From assembly GCF_030035675.1 (NCBI RefSeq), contig NC_084480.1:284914394-284978393 (forward strand): a stretch of DNA of 64,000 nucleotides. The letters are read 5' to 3'. Below the pieces are notes generated by a model. That model made no database searches. It was not told where the DNA came from and saw nothing but the letters and a program-made list of their open reading frames with translations. This stretch comes from Rhineura floridana. Its lineage: Eukaryota > Chordata > Lepidosauria > Squamata > Rhineuridae. The position numbers were made by a program, and so were the translations under genes. Positions 11,469 through 23,099 of the stretch are shown in pieces. Numbering within the stretch: position 1 is the stretch's first letter; each line of letters starts with the position of its first letter.

Positions 11469-11760
11469 CAGTGGTGTCACTAGGGGGGTGCAAGGGGTGC
11501 GGACTGCACCAGGTGATACCATCAGAGGGAGGTGACTCTCAGCTTTAATTAAAAAAAAATAAGTTTCTAGGTGGTCCGGTTCTCGAGATATACATAAAAA
11601 CGTCAGCTGCCCCCCAGTGGCGTCACTAGGGGGTGCGGGGTGTGTGGACCACACCAGGTGACACCATCAGAGGGGGGTGATTCTAAGCTTTAATTTAAAA
11701 AAAAAAGTTTCTAGGTGGTCCGGTTCTCGAGATATACATAAAAACGTCAGCTGTCCCCGT
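11469..11760. repeat. Tandem doubling of the hAT terminus
   Basis: Two units of about 145 bp, each starting cagtgg(t/c)gtcactagg and ending 'acgtcagctg(c/t)cccc', in direct orientation. This may be a duplication or one terminus captured inside another. Confidence 0.85.
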
Positions 11761-12519
11761 TAAATCTTTTTTTAAACTACTGTATAGCACTTTGTAGCTT
11801 TAACCCCGCCCATTGAGGATTGCAGTCAATCAGTGAAGTGTTTGTTTGACCTGTGGCAGTGTCTAGTAAACCTCATTGCAAGGCCAGAAAATGGTGATCC
11901 CCCCCATTTATCTGAAAATCTCATAAATTAGGTAAGTATATACATTTCAGTTTTTTCCCCTCTTGTGTGTAGGAGTCAGATCCTGAGCAGTGTTTTCAAA
12001 ACTTTCCCAATACTTGCTTTTGTGGGGGTAAAAGCATTGCTAATCCCATATCTCCAGAGTAAATCCCATTGAATTCAATAGGATTTACTTTTGAGTAGAC
12101 ATGGTTATGAATGTGCTGAAAATCAATGGGACTTTGGAGTGAATGTAAAAAAGAATTGTGTTTGTGTTGTCTTTCTGTCCTCCCCTCCTCCAGTCCTATT
12201 TTAAAGCAAGTAGGCAGGGCTTACTTAGGTATTACAGTTTTTATTCTGTAGGAAACGAATACTGATTTTTTAAAAACTAATACTGATTTTTCTGCAATGA
12301 CCAGCTGGTTTGACAATAAACTATTATAAGGGCTGTATGTATTTATACATCTGCAGTGTGTGTGTGTAGTCTTTCCAACAACCTTGTGAGGTAGGGTTGG
12401 AAACCAAGGCAGCTCACAACAAGAAATAAAGCCATTTAAAATCCAATAACCATAAAGCAAGAATAAACAGTTGGAAAACAGCCTAAAGAGGCATGATTCT
12501 GAATTTTGGGTTGGGTGAA

Positions 12520-12770
12520 TGAAGTTTATTTATTTATTATTTGATTTATATCTCACCCTTCCTCCCAGTAGGAGCCCAGGGCGGCAAACAAAAGCACTAA
12601 AAGCACTTTAAAACATCATAAAAACAGACTTTAAAATATATTAAAACATCTTTGAAAATATTTTTTAAAAACTTTAAAAAAACATTTTTTAAAAAACAAA
12701 GAAAAGGCTTAAAAACATATTAAAAAGCAATTCCAACACAGACTCAACTTGGATAAGGTCTCAACTTAAA
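12520..12770 (-). mobile_element. L2-type LINE 3' tail inside hAT copy 1
   Basis: Complement reads the LINE tail: 'gccgccctgggctcctactg' and 'gaggaagggtgagatataa' ending in an (aaat)-rich repeat. The same insertion sits at the homologous position 19205-19440 in the Tol2-like hAT. Confidence 0.75.
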
Positions 12771-14832
12771 AGAACAAGTTGAAAGAACAAGTTCCTTATC
12801 ACTTGAGGCTGTAGTTCTCTGCACACTTCCCAGTTTGAGTAAGCCCCATTGAATACATTGGGACTTGCTTCTGAGTAAACAAACATCGGATTGCACTATA
12901 AATATCTTTACAGATTGTGTAATTCATAAACATATTTGAGAGTCATGTTTATATAAATATTTCTTCATACTGTGTCCCAATAAGTATTTGATTTCACACT
13001 ATGGTTGTAGATGATTTTTTCCTCTACATTTTAAGTGTGCCCTTCTTCCTGGGGGTGGTCATGGTTCTCCATTGTTTTCATCCTGAGGGGAGGATAGGCT
13101 GAGAGATGGTGAGTAGCACATTTAAGGTCTCTTCAGCTCCCCCCTTTTTTATTTGTATTTATTTTATATTTCTCCAATACCCCTGGCTGTTTTTATGTAT
13201 TTTAAATATTTTTAGATTAAATAAATAGGAAATCGTAATTGTGAACCTCCCTAAAAGCAATTTACCTATCCTTATGTTTTGGCAAAGTGATGGTGTGAAG
13301 GCATGCTGGTACAATAAGAGACCATGTTTGAGGCATGTTATAAGGTGTTTGAGGACTTTGTCACACATTACTTTTTGAGACCTGTAGATTCATGTTGGAA
13401 AGAACACGTGCACGTATTGAATGGTGGCTTGGGTGCTGTTTTTTTCAGTCTACGCTGCATGCGTGGGGAAGGTGATACATCATCTGGCAGCTAGCTTCAT
13501 AACGTGAGAATGAAAAACATTTGGATCACCATTCACTTGTTTACGTTTCTCACTATTGAGACCACTTCATATATTACTTTTTCATACACAGAAATTTAAT
13601 CTTTGTATAGGAAAAAGTATTTTGTAAAATGTGAAGGACAGTGGCTGCCCAGTCAGTATAACCACTTTACAAGATCTACTCAGCCACTGTAATTACCTTT
13701 TTGTTTTGAGTGCCCTTTTGTCTGGGTCTTGGTTCAGGTGTGTATCCAACTTTGATGTGCTTATGGAAGGGGTGTGCAAGTAGTGTCCCCCCAAGTGTGG
13801 AGGCTTGGACAAACATTGTGTAATGGAAAACCAAAGTCTGTGTGAAAGTACATATTTGGGAATGCCATCAGTGTAATCCTAAACACATTTAATAAATAAT
13901 ATCGAACTTGCACGTCACAAAATATATTACAGTCATGTCCATAAGCACCAGGAGGGTAGTCGCCCAGGGGATCTTAGTCCCTCTGCTTTTTTGGGAGCAG
14001 GGTCCCTATGTCTCCAAGCATCCTACAGTCAGCATGAAAAGGGAGTGTGTTAGTCACTGAGAAGAGTCTTCTAGTAGGCTTCCTTGCCTTTTCTGTTGAT
14101 TGGAGCCAATCAGAGTGAATGGAGGTGAGTCAGCTGCTGAGAAGACTCTTCTCAGTTGCTAACGCTCTCCACTTACATGCTGATTGGCTCCTAGAGATGT
14201 TTGTTGTGAGAGAATGCATTAACAAAGATCTCATTCTTAATCCAGGAGCAAAAAAAAGGGTGTGTATGGCTGCAACTATCATGAAGGGACTCTGCACTTC
14301 TGAATTTTCTACTAAACAACTGATAAATACCTAGGTAACTTTGTGTCTGGAGACTTATTATTAAGAATCACTTTCCATAATTGTAAGGACGTATGTCCAC
14401 ATGCATGCATCCCAGGCACCTAAATGAGGGGTGAGAGCAGCATAGGGACATAAGCAGATGTCTTATACCAGGGGTTCCCAAACTTTTCTTCTACATAGAC
14501 CACTTGAAAATTGCTGAGGGTCTGAAAGTATCTGAAAATTTACTATGGGCATATGCAAGATAATTAACTCCCATTAGTGATAAGAGCAAGAATTTGGGCT
14601 GTGCGTATGATATTGTAAATTAAAGGTGTAATTTTAATTTTGCTAGTTGTTTATGTCACTACTATTGCCATTACATTCAGTGATATCTGGGAATTACGAT
14701 TTATGAGTAACATTAGTACATAAAATATTACTAAGGATTCTGTATGGTCTGGTATGGGAGGAGGTCCATGGGGTGACACCATGAGTTACCGCACCGGGTG
14801 ACACCAACCCTAGTGATGCCACTGCCCTTCCC

Positions 14833-16514
14833 CCATCATTCCACTCTAACTTTATGGCAGTATGGTAAGCTTGGAGGCATCACTTTTGCTTTCAGCAGAT
14901 GCTTTTCTGCAGCATTTTTGATGCCTTGATCACTAAGGTGTCATGAAACACTTTGGGGGTCCCTGCTCCAACTTGTGCCACCTTGTAGAGATCCCACTTT
15001 GATTCTGACAAGCCCAAAATGCCCCCAAGGCATCCTACTTTGCCTGGGGGTAAAGGATTCATCCAAATCCAGTGCACATCCCTATGAACTATGTTATGAA
15101 GTGAGCCTGATGTTTTGGTACCAGCCTACTTTGTTTTACGGAAGATCTGCTTCACTTTGGAGGAAGTCTGAATATCTCCAAAGCAGGCTGCTAAGTATCA
15201 AAAAAGAAGCAAATCAACCCACAAGCAAGCTCTGCAGCAAATCATCTGCTCTATAGATATTATTTTTTAAAAGGCACGTTTAAACTCTTTTCAATTTTCC
15301 AGGATCACCACTGGCTAATCCTATCTGACTCCAAACTGGCTACAAGAGAATAAACTGAGGAAACTACTATTTAGGACAATCCCATGAGAGATTTTGTCTT
15401 CTGCAGTTAATCCTTTCTTTCCACACCTGCTAATTCAATTTCAAATGCTTGTGATAAAAAAAAGAAGCCAAAAGAACATTGCTATTCTGTGATATTTTTA
15501 GAGTTACATGTTTGTATAGGAAAGACAGATGACAGTTGCAACGTTGCATTACAGGCATCTGTTCTAATAATTTTGGGACATTCTAAAGTTTTCTGATGTA
15601 TGGTTCCAGTTCTGTCTCACCAAGTAACACAGAAAAACCAGGGCATTTTAATTACTGTATTTCAGATAATTAATTACTCCATCATCTCAAAAAAACTAAT
15701 CCACCACTTTGTCCTTTTCCTCACATTCTTTGCAAAAGTTATGAAGGGAAACTGACAACTGCTTAATTTCTTTTAATGTGGTTCCATCTCCAGCTCTCTT
15801 CCCCTCCCAACGGAAGGAAAACTACTGGTGGTTTACACAACAAATGTTGACTAGTGCCAAATACATTTGCACTGCCTCTTTTATTTTTGCTCAAGGCACC
15901 CAGATCTGCTCTTTACACTTCTCCAGATGCTGCTGGCCAAGAAATCTCAAAGCTTGCTCATCGGTTGAAAGAGAAATTTCCTTGGTTGACATTTTATTTC
16001 CTGTTCAGGCTTGCATACCCCAACCTCTTCTTTCATTGCGTAGCCCAATCGGTTTTAAGCCTACTCCCTGGGAATTCAGTCCTGCTTAGCTTGAATGGGG
16101 TTAAGTGCCAAATAAATATGTAGTATGTTTACAGGGGACCCTTAGCAATTATAAAGGTTGTTCACATGAAAAATCAGTGTTAGTGAAGAGTTTTAATGAC
16201 ATTTTAGCTATCTTTAATATATTACTAATGTTATTATTTTTAAAGTATATCCCATCAATCCAACAACAGGCTGGGCAGAGGGGTTGGACTGGGTGGGCTC
16301 TCTTACCAGCTCTGCTGACCTCTGCCTGCCTCCCTGTGGCTGCCGCCTGCAGAGTGACGTGGAGTTCCCCCTTCCACCCACCAAATGTGAGCTTTTTCTT
16401 GCTTCTTAAGGCTGCAATCCTACACTGACTTTACCTGGGAGTTGACCTCACTGAAATCAATGGGGCTTACCTCTGAATATGTATAGGATTGTCAGGAGAA
16501 TTAACATAAAATAT
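14833..16514. other. Unique-looking stretch
   Basis: No gene recognised. A short 'tcaatggggcttacctctga' motif at 16437-16492 belongs to the dispersed motif set listed among the findings. Confidence 0.4.
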
Positions 16515-16745
16515 CTATGTTGTTGTTATATGCCTTCAAGTCGATTACAACTTACGGTGACCCTATGAATCAATGACTTCCAAGAGCATCTGTCATGAAC
16601 TACCCTATATTGAGATCTTGCAAGTTCAGGTCTGGGGCTTCCTTTATGGAATCAATCCATCTCTTGTTTGGTCTTCCTCTTTTTCTACTCCCTTCTGTTT
16701 TTCCCAGCATTGTCTTTTCTAGTGAATCATGTCTTCTCAAAATAT
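16515..16745 (-). mobile_element. RTE/BovB-like LINE 3' end
   Basis: The minus strand reads KTMLGKTEGSRKRGRPNKRW then IDSIKEAPDLNLQDL, like the C-terminus of BovB/RTE proteins (GRPRxRWxDxI). It ends with 'catagggtcaccgtaagttg' and 'aatcgacttgaaggcatata', the 3' UTR type also used as a SINE tail at 22.3 kb. Strongly 5'-truncated. Confidence 0.7.
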
Positions 16746-18065
16746 CTATGTGCAATACAATAATTAAAACACCAATATAAAAATGAACTCAGATTAAATC
16801 ATAAAAACATTACTGAACCACCAATAACTTTCAAAATATCTTAGTTTTGTAAAAATAGGTCCTATTTGCTAGCTTCATGGAAATGCAAAAAATAATGTTA
16901 GCCCGTTTAAAAAAGTGTTACTAATGTTGTCCCAACAAAAATATCACAACACAGTGCACAAGCTTTTGCGTTCTTCAGAATCATCAGATCTGCTTTACAA
17001 TTTAGTCTGATCAAGAGTTCTGGAGAACTTGAAAGCTCTCACAGTATTTTGTGATATTTTGGATAATGGAAATGATTGGAGGTCGTTAAAGATCATGTAG
17101 ACTAGCAGAACCCAGAAATTCTTTGGAAGGATTTCTACAATTATAGAAGTACTGAAACAGAAGAAAGTGGTGAAAGGTGTGCCCATGTAATCTCAGTTCA
17201 CATGATACATTCCTCCATGTGGTCAGAATTTGTGTGGAGGAAAAAACCCATGATCCCTGCCTATACATTTCTGCCCCTGTATTTGACTTCCACATCCACT
17301 CAGCGACCTTGACTTGATTTACACATGATGTGGGCCACAAAAGCCATTGACTATGTAAGCTTTCAGAATAAGCATCAGTATGCAGTGTCCTTGGCCAGGG
17401 GCCAATGCCTCAGCATCCCAGCAGTGCCCTGCACATCTTTTTAAAAATTTATTTTTGCTGGTGTTCCAGTCAGTGCTAGGGAGCTGCCATTTAATTTCCC
17501 CACTTTTCCCTGGAGTGACTCTATGGCGAGGCTGGCTCATTAGGACAAATGTGGCGCTGCCCCACCAACCTCAGTCTGCCCTCAGCCAGCACCCACCTGC
17601 CTCCTTTCCTACTTAGATCCAGTCCAGGGGGTGGCACTCCCTGTCTGCTTCCTCCTCCTTAGCTTCAGTGTTACTCCTTGTAGAACTCAGCAGGAAGGAG
17701 GCTGGGGAACAAAGTAGACTTTGTTGGCTCCGCCGGACATTGGCTCTGGCTCTACCTATTATTGGCCTCTCTGCCTTTTGCCCCACCAATCTCAATGGGC
17801 ACCAACCACCACTGTGAGGAGTGCATTGTGGGAAATCAAAATGGCAGCTCCCAGCCACCTGGCACCGATTAAAGCACTGCTACTGCCTGTTGCTGCTGCT
17901 GTCACCATTTAAACCCACCAGGGCCCACATAAACAGGAGAGGCCAAATGCAGAAGGCCTCCTGAGCATATTTGCTAGTCATGTTTAAGTGAGCTTATCTC
18001 ATGTGCTGGCCCATATATGTGCTACATTAGTATGCCAGTGCTGCTCCTAGTTAGGCTACTGATAA
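16746..18065. other. Intergenic, no gene recognised
   Basis: 17600-17910 is moderately GC-rich with no start or splice pattern that I can tie to a gene. Confidence 0.4.
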
Positions 18066-18421
18066 CGCAAAAACAGAGCTTGGAAGTAACTCATTATTTT
18101 TAACGAGTTACTTGTAATTAGTTACAATTTTAGATAACGAGTGGGTAATTCCATTACATTTGGCAAGTAACGGAACAACTAGTAATTTCCCTACTTTTCA
18201 GCTGCAACTTTAACGTTTCCACATTAGGTTGGACGTTACTTGGGGGCGGGAACAAGGGGAAGTCAGCTCCTGGCTGTGATTGGTTAACACAAGACATGTG
18301 CCTCACACAGATTGGACCTCTGCGCAGACTCTCTCTTCCCTCGTGATCTGTGTTAGGAGGCACGAGGGAAGAGGTGAATAGGCGGGGGGGGCCTGCTAGC
18401 GTCTGACTCTGAGAGGAAAAA

Positions 18422-18496
18422 ATGGACGCCGGAGGACAAAGCCAGGGCAAGGACAAGGAGAAGAAGGCAGGAGCAGAATGGCGAAGAGCTGTGGAG
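18422..18496 (+). CDS. hAT transposase, probable exon 1
   Basis: 25 codons (MDAGGQSQGKDKEKKAGAEW, then RRAVE) ending at a consensus donor gtgagt. It follows a GC-rich promoter-like stretch about 350 bp inside the left terminus. It joins in phase to exon 2 if the second AG of 'tacagag' (22656-22657) is the acceptor. Assignment rests on position, phase and donor quality. Confidence 0.55.
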
Positions 18497-18513
18497 GTGA
18501 GTGACGATGATTT

Positions 18514-18535
18514 GTGTGTGTGTGTGTGTGTGTGC
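18514..18535. repeat. (GT)n microsatellite
   Basis: About 10 gt units just inside transposase intron 1. Confidence 0.9.
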
Positions 18536-18736
18536 CCCGGTGTGTGTGTTTTTGGCTGGAGTCTCTGGGTTTGGGGGGGGCCTCCGGCTCTCTGGCTACC
18601 ACCCCTTACTCTCTGGACTCTCAGCTTCAATTTTTTTAAAAAAGTAAGTTTCTAGGTGGTCTAATTCCCGAGATATACACCAAAACGTCAACTGCCCCCC
18701 CGCACAACTTTTTTTAAAACAGATCCATGCTCTGGC

Positions 18737-18824
18737 TACAACTCCCATCAGCCCAATCCAGTGGCCATGCTGGCTGGGGCTGATGGGAGTTGTAGTTTAA
18801 AAAAAGTAACTTTTCAAAGCTCTG
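18737..18824. mobile_element. hAT foldback MITE, left arm truncated
   Basis: Same palindrome core as 3530-3645 ('caactcccatcagcccaatc' ... 'gggctgatgggagttgtagt') with the right terminus aagtaacttttcaaagctctg. The left CAGAGCTTGG arm is missing. It is nested in its presumed autonomous relative. Confidence 0.8.
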
Positions 18825-19204
18825 GCTGTAACCCCGCCCTTTCATGATTGTAGCCAATGACGCCAGAGTTGTGACTTGTTGATCCAGGCATGCCTAGGCT
18901 GAACGTCAGAATATGGTGGCTTTGAGTTTTTTGCAGTTTGCGTAAGTAATATGGCTTAATGTTTTTTTTCCTCTTCTGTCCAAGAGTCAGACCCTGGGCT
19001 ATGAAATATGAAAGTATTTAATCCAATATCTGCTTTTCTGGGAGTAAAGCCATTTCTGGGAGTAAAGTATGTACCTGGAGTAAACCCCATTGAACTCCAT
19101 TAGGACTTGCTTTTGAGTAGACATGGTTAGGATTGTGCTGTAAATTAATGGGACTTGTGAGTAAACATAGCGCAGACTTGTGTTTTTTTTAAAAAATGAA
19201 TGAA

Positions 19205-19440
19205 GTTTATTTATTTTTATTTATTTATTATTTGATTTATATCCTGCCCTTCCTCCCAGTAGGAGTCCAGTGCGGCAAACAAAAGCACTAAAAACACTTT
19301 AAAAATCATAAAAACAGACTTTAAAATATATTAAAACAAAACATCTTTAAAAACATTTTTAAAAGCTTTAAAAACATTTTTTTAAGAAAAAGTTTAAAAA
19401 CATATTAAAAAGCAATTTCAACACAGACGCAGACTGGGAT
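19205..19440 (-). mobile_element. L2-type LINE 3' tail inside Tol2-like hAT
   Basis: Homologous to 12520-12770, at the same place in a shared interior block. Confidence 0.75.
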
Positions 19441-19613
19441 AAGGTCTCAACTTAAAGGACTTGTTAAAAGAACAAGTTCCTTATCACTTGAGGCTGCAGT
19501 TTTCCCTGGTTGAGTAAGCCCCATTGAATATATTGGGACTTGCTTCTGAGTAAACAAACATAGGAATGCACTATAAACATATTTGATAGTCATGCTTATA
19601 TAAATATTTTCAT

Positions 19614-20608
19614 AGAATCATAGAATAGTAGAGTTGGAAGGGGCCTATAAGGCCATCAAGTCCAACCCCCTGCTCAATGCAGGAATCCAAATCAAAGCAT
19701 TCCCGACAGATGGCTGTCCAGCTGCCTCTTGAATGCCTCCAGTGTCGGAGATCCCACTACCTCTCTAGTAATTAGTTCCATTGTTGTATGGCTCTAACAG
19801 TTAGGAAGCTTTTCCTGATGTCCAGTCGAAATCTGGCTTCTTGCAACTTGAGCCCATTATTCTGTGTCCTGCACACTGGAATCATCGAGAAGAGATCCCG
19901 GCCCTCCTCTGTGTGGCAACCTTTCAAGTACTTGAAGAGTGATATCATATCTCCCCTCAGTCTTCTCTTCTCCAGGTTAAATATGCCCAGTTCCTTCAGT
20001 CTCTCCTCATAGGGCGTTGTTTCCAGTCCCCTGATCATCCTTGTTGCCCTCTTTTGAACCTGTTCCAGTTTGTCTGCATCCTTCTTGAAGTGCAGAGACC
20101 AGAACTGGACACAGCACTCAAGATGAGGCCTAACCAGTGCTGAATAGAGGGGAACTAATACTTCACATGATTTGGAAACTATACTGCTGTTAATGCAGCC
20201 TGATATAGCATTTGCCTTCTTTGCAGCCACATCACACTGTTGGCTCATATTCAGCTTGTGATCAACAACAATTCCAAGATCCTTCTTGCATGTCGTACTG
20301 CTGAGCCAAGTATCCCCCATCTTATAACTGTGCATTTGGTTTCTTTTTCCTAACTGTAGAACTTTGCATTTATCCCTGTGGAATTTCATTCTGTTGTTTT
20401 CAGCCCAATGCTCCAACCTATCAAGGTCTCTTTGAATTTTCTTTCTGTCTTCCACGGTATTAGCTATGCCCCCCAATTTTGTACCATCTGCAAATTTGAT
20501 AAGCATGCACTGTACCTCCTCATCCAAGTAGTTAATAAAAATGTTGAAGAGCACTGGGCCCAGGACCGAGCCCTGTGGTACCCCACTCATTACTTCCACC
20601 CAGTTTTG
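19614..20608 (-). mobile_element. CR1 LINE, 3' 1 kb
   Basis: Minus-strand frame (19772-20599, 275 codons) of CR1 reverse transcriptase: GVPQGSVLGPVLFNIFINYL at the N-terminus, the catalytic box changed to FADGTKLGG (usual YADDTKLGG), then LEQVQKRATRMI and YEERLKELGIFNLEKRRLRG. The 3' end carries two catagaat-type terminal units (19614-19628). 5'-truncated; the frame is otherwise open, so moderately young. Confidence 0.93.
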
Positions 20609-20837
20609 TCATGCTGTGTCCCTATAAGTATCCAATTGGATACTATGGTTGTACAATACTTCCTTTACATTTTAAGTATGCCTTGGGGTAGTCATGGTTC
20701 TCCATTGTTTTCATCTTGAGGGGCAGATAGGCTGAGAAATGGTGAGTAGCCCATGGTCACCCACTACACTTTATAGCTTATTTCCATTTTGAAAAATTAA
20801 TTAAAACAATTTACATGCAGGCAAAATTTATTAAGCG

Positions 20838-21037
20838 GATTCACACAATATGTGTAAAGCACATCCAACTCGCATTTAAAGCGCATGACTTCCCCTAAAG
20901 AATTCTGGGAAGTGTCATTTCCCCCTCACAGTTATAGTTCTCACCACTCTTAACAAACTGCAGTTCCCATGATTCTGTGGTGGGATTCATGTGCTTCAAA
21001 TGGGTGTTGGATGTGCTTTAAAGGAATGGTGTGGATC
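20838..21037. mobile_element. 200-bp MITE with about 30-bp inverted ends
   Basis: Left end gattcacacaatatgtgtaa then agcacatccaac; right end gttggatgtgctttaaagga then atggtgtggatc. The arms are imperfect complements. The interior reads 'gaattctgggaagtgtcatt'. Target duplication unclear. Confidence 0.7.
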
Positions 21038-21045
21038 TGCCCTAG

Positions 21046-21400
21046 GTATTTATTTATTTATTTATTTCGTTCAATTTATATACCGCCCATAGCAAAATAG
21101 CTCTCAGGGCGGTGAACAAGCAAGAGTAAAATACAATACATCATAATGATAAAATCACAAAAACATATACAAGACACAAATAGGAAAACAAAACATCACT
21201 AAACTAAAGGCAAAATACATTAAAAAAGATTGAAAAGTAGAGAATTAAAATAGTTAAAATGCCTGGGAGCATAAAAAGGTCTTTACCTGGTGCCGAAAAG
21301 ATAGTAATGTAGGCGCCAGGCGTACCTCTTCAGGGAGGCTATTCCACAGTTCGGGGGCCACCACAGAAAAGGCCCTAGATCTAGTAATCAAGAGTGAATT
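21046..21400 (-). mobile_element. L2 LINE, 3' end
   Basis: Minus-oriented 3' UTR plus the last RT codons ('gtggcccccgaactgtggaa' type), with the tail (aaat)n at 21046-21068. Close match to the 3' ends of the L2 copies at 40.5 and 48.75 kb. 5'-truncated. Confidence 0.88.
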
Positions 21401-21422
21401 GAAAAGAACAATTTTAAAAGAT

Positions 21423-21463
21423 ACTTTATATATATATAAATATATATAAATATATATATATAC
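21423..21463. repeat. (TA)n-rich simple repeat
   Basis: Alternating ta and ata units. Confidence 0.9.
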
Positions 21464-22299
21464 AGAAAGAAAGAAAGGAGAGATGTAAAGGGGAGTATTT
21501 CTTTAGATGTTACCCTACTTTCCATTTTTGCTTTCTATTTGCTTCTAGCCCTATTCTGTCACTCTCCAGTACACATGAAGAAGGGGCAGTGAGGGTAACT
21601 CCCAAACTTGGGCGTTACGCCTCCAAGTTAGTTACTTAGAACTAGGTATGCTTTTCCTATTTACGATGTATTTCTATAAATGAAATAGCTTTTCTTATTT
21701 TACTAAGTCTTACGTCTCAGTGATCTCAGTGCAGGGTAAAAGCCTGCCACAAACACACACATTGGCACACACAAGCATCATAGACTGTTGACAATCTCTG
21801 CTAATATCTATACAAATGTACATAACATGCATCACCTGAACTCACATGATCTAGAGTTACCTTAGATCTTGCAAGATTTGCAAATGAGAAGCAATAGGGT
21901 TTTATATTAGTTCTGATTGTCTATTGGGCTATCATAGGTTATATGTTTTTTTCATTTTCTATGGCAAAAACTCCAGCTTCAGTGGAATTTATGTGATGTG
22001 TTCTAATCATTTGAATTTGGCTAATGAATGCTTTATTCTTTCATCAGAACTTTAGCAGTAGTACTAAAATATTAATAAAAAAGAAAAGGGAAAGAAAAAA
22101 TACTTTACATACATCATTCAGCTGTATTGCTAATTATAGATATAGATATAAAAGATAAACGGCATTTTGTCAAAAGTATTTTTGTCTACATTTTATACCT
22201 CATCCTTGGTTTTCCAAGCTTGGCATGGAATGCTTCTCATACAGAATTAATTTGAAATGCTGCATATTTATTATCATAATCATCATATTCAAAATAAAA

Positions 22300-22490
22300 A
22301 ATATGTGTACCGCCTTCAAGTTGATTCCAACTTATGGTGACCCTATGAATAGGGTTTTCATGAGGCTGAGAGGCAGTGACTGGCCCAAGGTCACCCAGTG
22401 AGCTTCATGGCTATGTGGGGATTTGAACCCTAGTCTCATTTTGTTCTCACAACAACCCTGTGAGATAGTAGGTTAGACTGGCCCAGGCAG
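22300..22490 (-). mobile_element. Sauria-SINE-like element with RTE tail
   Basis: The minus strand has 'gggttcaaatccccacatag' (B box), the body 'gaagctcactgggtgacctt', then 'catagggtcaccataagttg' and 'gaatcaacttgaaggcggta', matching the BovB/RTE 3' end at 16.5 kb. A tRNA head with a BovB-like tail is the known architecture of Sauria SINEs. Confidence 0.8.
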
Positions 22491-22657
22491 GGTTATTCAG
22501 TGAGCAAAAATGATGCAAATAGGATCTCTTTTAATTGTGCTATCGACCTGCTTACTTCCACTCTGACTGGGGGATCTTGCAGCATGGGGAAGAGATGGGG
22601 GCACATCACAGCTGAAGTTCACCCATATAGCAGCATTATCTCTTGTTTATTACAGAG

Positions 22658-22987
22658 ACGCCTGTTGCAGGTTTTGCTGCTGAGAGCAGCAGTCAGTTAG
22701 TGTGGCCACTTGAGTCACAGCTTGTTGATCCTGAGGAGGCAAAACTAGAAAGTGAGGTTCAGAAAGGAGGCCCTGTGCACGAGGAGAAGGAGGGCATGAA
22801 GCAGTGCCAGTTGCCCACAGCCACATCTGCAGAACAGCAAGTACCATGGTTTGGCTTTGAGAAAGCTTGTACATTTGTGAGCCAGAGTGGGAAAAATGTT
22901 GTTGTACGATGCAATTACTGCCTTCCAAGGATCAAAAATCTGAGATCAGCTGTTTCCTCCTCATCCAATGTGAAGAAAGATTTTGAG
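22658..22987 (+). CDS. hAT transposase exon 2 (BED finger)
   Basis: 110 codons with acceptor 'tttattacagag' and donor gtaagc at 22988. Encodes an acidic N-terminal region and a BED-type zinc finger: WFGFEKACTF at the start, a CNYC knuckle, then DFE|RAH across the splice. The usual first histidine of the H-x4-H pair appears as aspartate (KKDFERAH), so one zinc ligand may be lost. BED fingers bind the transposon ends in hAT transposases and ZBED host proteins. Confidence 0.85.
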
Positions 22988-23099
22988 GTAAGCCTTTGTC
23001 ATGCTGATCCTCAAAGAGTGTCCATTGTCTATTTATGTTTAAATTGTGAAGTTCCTCTTCCATTTTTTCTTGGATTCATGCTTTGTTCTTCTTCCTCAG

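Larger units (their letters stand above)
11469..14824. mobile_element. Non-autonomous hAT, 3.36 kb (copy 1)
   Basis: Left end cagtggtgtcactagggg and right end ccctagtgatgccactg are inverted repeats, with a perfect 8-bp duplication cccttccc (11461-11468 and 14825-14832). No transposase frame is visible. The terminal 145 bp are doubled at the left (11469-11612 and 11615-11760). The interior 12000-13160 is homologous to 19000-20770 inside the unlike-ended Tol2-like hAT, including a shared L2 insertion. The right two-thirds (about 12715-14824) is repeated, inverted, at 51708-53745. Confidence 0.9.
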
